Source: Minisyncoccota bacterium (GTDB lineage Bacteria; Patescibacteriota; Minisyncoccia; Phycocordibacterales; UBA5272). Taken from it: a stretch of 15,852 nt of DNA. The notes under the pieces are model-generated. The model saw only the letters and a list, made by a program, of their open reading frames with translations. It did not search any database and had not been told where the DNA came from. Both the position numbers and the translations under genes were made by a program. Location of the stretch: the NCBI GenBank assembly GCA_022843645.1, contig JALHNF010000009.1, forward strand, positions 1 to 15,852, in the 5' to 3' direction. Positions 14,542 to 15,852 of the stretch are shown here, in pieces (within the stretch, counting starts at the first letter, position 1; the number at the start of each line of letters is the position of its first letter).

Positions 14542-14564
14542 GTACCCCTTTGGGCAATTTTAAT
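14535..14564 (+). promoter_or_regulatory. Candidate infB promoter, divergent and overlapping
   Basis: On the (+) strand TTGTCA (14535-14540), an 18-bp spacer and TTTAAT (14559-14564) face infB, giving a leader of about 34 bases. A TATACT at 14566-14571 is an alternative -10 without a matching -35. The -35 box is the same TTGTCAA that forms the -35 box on the opposite strand. Confidence 0.42.
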
Positions 14565-14582
14565 ATATACTTGTCAAATCTG

Positions 14583-14599
14583 AGCTTTCGAGCTTTTTT
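14583..14599 (+). promoter_or_regulatory. Small hairpin plus T-run in the infB leader
   Basis: AGCT, loop TTCG, AGCT is followed by T's, just 6 bp before the infB ATG. The stem is only four pairs but carries a stable-type UUCG tetraloop. It may be a weak attenuator or a barrier to read-through. No Shine-Dalgarno sequence is present between it and the start. Confidence 0.3.
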
Positions 14600-14604
14600 C
14601 ATAT

Positions 14605-15852
14605 ATGTCTACCACTCCTAAAAAACACATAGAGCGCCCCCCTGTAGTTGCTGTAATGGGCCACATCGACCATGGCAAATCAACCCTTTTGGACTACATT
14701 CGTAAGACAAACATAGTCGACAAAGAAGCTGGAGGCATCACCCAGCATGTAAGCGCCTACGAAGTAGTGCATAAAGAAAATGGGCTCGATAGAAAAATCA
14801 CATTTCTCGACACGCCAGGACATGCAGCATTTTCAAGCATGCGAGAACGAGGAGTAGAAATTGCAGATATTGCTATTTTGGTTGTCTCAGCTGAAGACGG
14901 CGTAAAGGCGCAGACACTTGAAGCTCTCAAACAAATCACTGCGCAGAAGCTTCCCTACATCGTGGCTATCAACAAAATCGACAAACCAAATGCAAATGTT
15001 GAGCGCACAAAAATGTCTCTCGTCGAAAACGGCGTGTACCTTGAAGGTATGGGCGGCTCCATATCATATGTTCCTATATCCGCAAAAACAGGTGTTGGCA
15101 TAGATGACCTTCTTTCTACAATTTTGCTTACCGGAGACTTGGCTGAGCTCAAAGGAAACCCAAGTGAGCCCGCGGAAGGATATGTACTTGAGTCGTTTAT
15201 GGACCCACGGCGAGGCAATTCGTCGACGCTCATTATCAAAAATGGCACCATCCGCCGTGGAGCGTTTGTGGTTGCAGACACAGCACTTGCGCCATTTCGT
15301 ATTGTCGAAGACTTTTTGGGCAAGCCCCTCACAGAGGCAACATGTAGCTCCCCTATCAAAGTAACAGGTTGGGACGAAACACCTCTTTCTGGAGAGCTCT
15401 TCCAGGTGTTTTACGACAAAAAAGAAGCTGAGGAAGCACAAAGAAAAGCAAAGGAGGCGAAAGGAGGCGAAAGAAAAAGTATTGAATTTATCGGCTCACC
15501 TGATGCCCTTAAAATAGTACCTATTGTGCTTAAAGCAGACGTCTTGGGTACACTGCAAGCGGTCAAGCAAGAGCTTCGAAAAGTAAGTATCGAAAACCTT
15601 GCGCTCAAAATCATTTCTGAAAACGTAGGTGCCATCACAGAAAATGACATTCTCCTTGCCTCTTCGGATCCACTTTCTTTGGTGCTTGGCTTTAATGTGA
15701 AGCTCGAATCAAAAGCTCGTGAGCAAGCAGACAGGCTCAAAGTTCGGGTGGAGCAATTTGATATCATTTACAAACTCATCGAATGGCTTGCGGAATACGC
15801 AGAGACTATTCGTCCTCGAGAAGAAAAAGATGAGAGTATCGGAAGCCTGAAA
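14605..15852 (+). CDS. infB: Translation initiation factor IF-2, minimal N-terminus (3' truncated by window)
   Basis: Residues 1-416 of an open frame are visible. This GTPase brings initiator fMet-tRNA to the 30S subunit and promotes subunit joining. G-domain motifs are GHIDHGKST (19-27, G1), GGITQHVSAYEV (43-54, switch I), DTPGH (69-73, G3), NKID (123-126, G4) and SAK (159-161, G5). Domain II follows, then a charged linker (about 270-291), then domain III beginning around EFIGSPDALKIVPIVLKAD. The G domain starts after only about 12 residues, so the long N-terminal region with IF2N domains found in E. coli and Bacillus is absent. Domain IV (fMet-tRNA binding) lies beyond the window. There is no Shine-Dalgarno sequence before the ATG. 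The linker holds a perfect 10-bp tandem repeat. Confidence 0.97.
   Translation, partial: MSTTPKKHIERPPVVAVMGHIDHGKSTLLDYIRKTNIVDKEAGGITQHVSAYEVVHKENGLDRKITFLDTPGHAAFSSMRERGVEIADIAILVVSAEDGVKAQTLEALKQITAQKLPYIVAINKIDKPNANVERTKMSLVENGVYLEGMGGSISYVPISAKTGVGIDDLLSTILLTGDLAELKGNPSEPAEGYVLESFMDPRRGNSSTLIIKNGTIRRGAFVVADTALAPFRIVEDFLGKPLTEATCSSPIKVTGWDETPLSGELFQVFYDKKEAEEAQRKAKEAKGGERKSIEFIGSPDALKIVPIVLKADVLGTLQAVKQELRKVSIENLALKIISENVGAITENDILLASSDPLSLVLGFNVKLESKAREQADRLKVRVEQFDIIYKLIEWLAEYAETIRPREEKDESIGSLK
15451..15470 (+). repeat. infB: 10-bp perfect tandem repeat inside infB
   Basis: AAGGAGGCGA occurs twice in direct succession, in the charged linker between domains II and III. Ten is not a multiple of three, so the copies are read in different frames, and gain or loss of one unit would shift the frame. 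Each unit contains AGGAGG, a perfect anti-Shine-Dalgarno match, in a window where genes mostly lack such a sequence. Confidence 0.8.

Noticed and set aside
14098..14583. 161-codon (+) ORF across the infB upstream region
   Set aside because: Its composition is erratic (many Arg, Ser, Trp and Cys), it runs antisense to two promoters and several stems, and it has no recognisable motif. It is best explained by the GC-rich structured region.
14402..14602. 66-codon (-) ORF upstream of the RNA locus
   Set aside because: It reads straight through the -35 and -10 boxes of the best promoter of the region and its translation shows no domain features.
1..15852. CRISPR arrays, transposons, prophage genes, tRNA genes
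   Set aside because: No regularly spaced repeats, transposase or integrase motifs, terminal inverted repeats or tRNA cloverleaf sequences were seen.

Overview
This window most likely comes from a Candidate Phyla Radiation (Patescibacteria, Parcubacteria-like) bacterium. That is an inference from gene content and style: two adjacent RNase J genes, an IF-2 that starts directly at its G domain, an unlinked membrane-anchored solute-binding protein, a cysteine desulfurase with no Fe-S scaffold gene beside it, very tight spacing, moderately low GC and few Shine-Dalgarno sequences. TGA is used as a stop (mutY and the 163-aa gene), so the recoded TGA=Gly code of Gracilibacteria/Absconditabacteria is excluded.

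Layout. Bases 1-7321 (+) form one compact run: the 3' end of secG, a membrane-anchored family-5 solute-binding protein, two tandem RNase J-type genes, an MFS transporter and an RsuA/RluF-family pseudouridine synthase. Gaps are about 2-10 bp or overlaps. The run ends at a bidirectional terminator (7337-7368) that it shares with a convergent (-) block. Bases 7367-11522 (-) hold a small two-TM coiled-coil protein with its own promoter, a MutY-family glycosylase and a ClpB-type disaggregase. Bases 11660-14016 (-) hold a cysteine desulfurase, then an Fe/Mn superoxide dismutase, then a 163-aa protein I do not recognise, probably co-transcribed in that order. Bases 14035-14541 contain no convincing protein gene. 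They are unusually rich in strong hairpins, have two good (-) promoters and end in a (-) terminator, so I read them as one or two structured non-coding RNAs of unknown family. From 14605 (+) infB runs off the window.

The most striking observation is the RNase J pair. The downstream copy (3627-5459) keeps the metallo-beta-lactamase/beta-CASP active site. The upstream copy (1828-3624) is an intact ORF with a well conserved C-terminus but has lost nearly every metal-binding residue (HGHLDH becomes NSHANH; the later His, Asp, His and His become Lys, Asn, Asn and Ser). It looks like a pseudoenzyme partner made next to its active paralogue, comparable in logic to eukaryotic CPSF-100/CPSF-73.

Other points of interest are a ClpB-type chaperone with a Met-Gly-Phe tripeptide where ClpC carries its ClpP-binding loop, a MutY relative with no Fe-S cluster and Glu in place of the catalytic Asp, promoters placed so that transcripts would be leaderless, and a divergent promoter pair sharing one -35 box between infB and the RNA locus.
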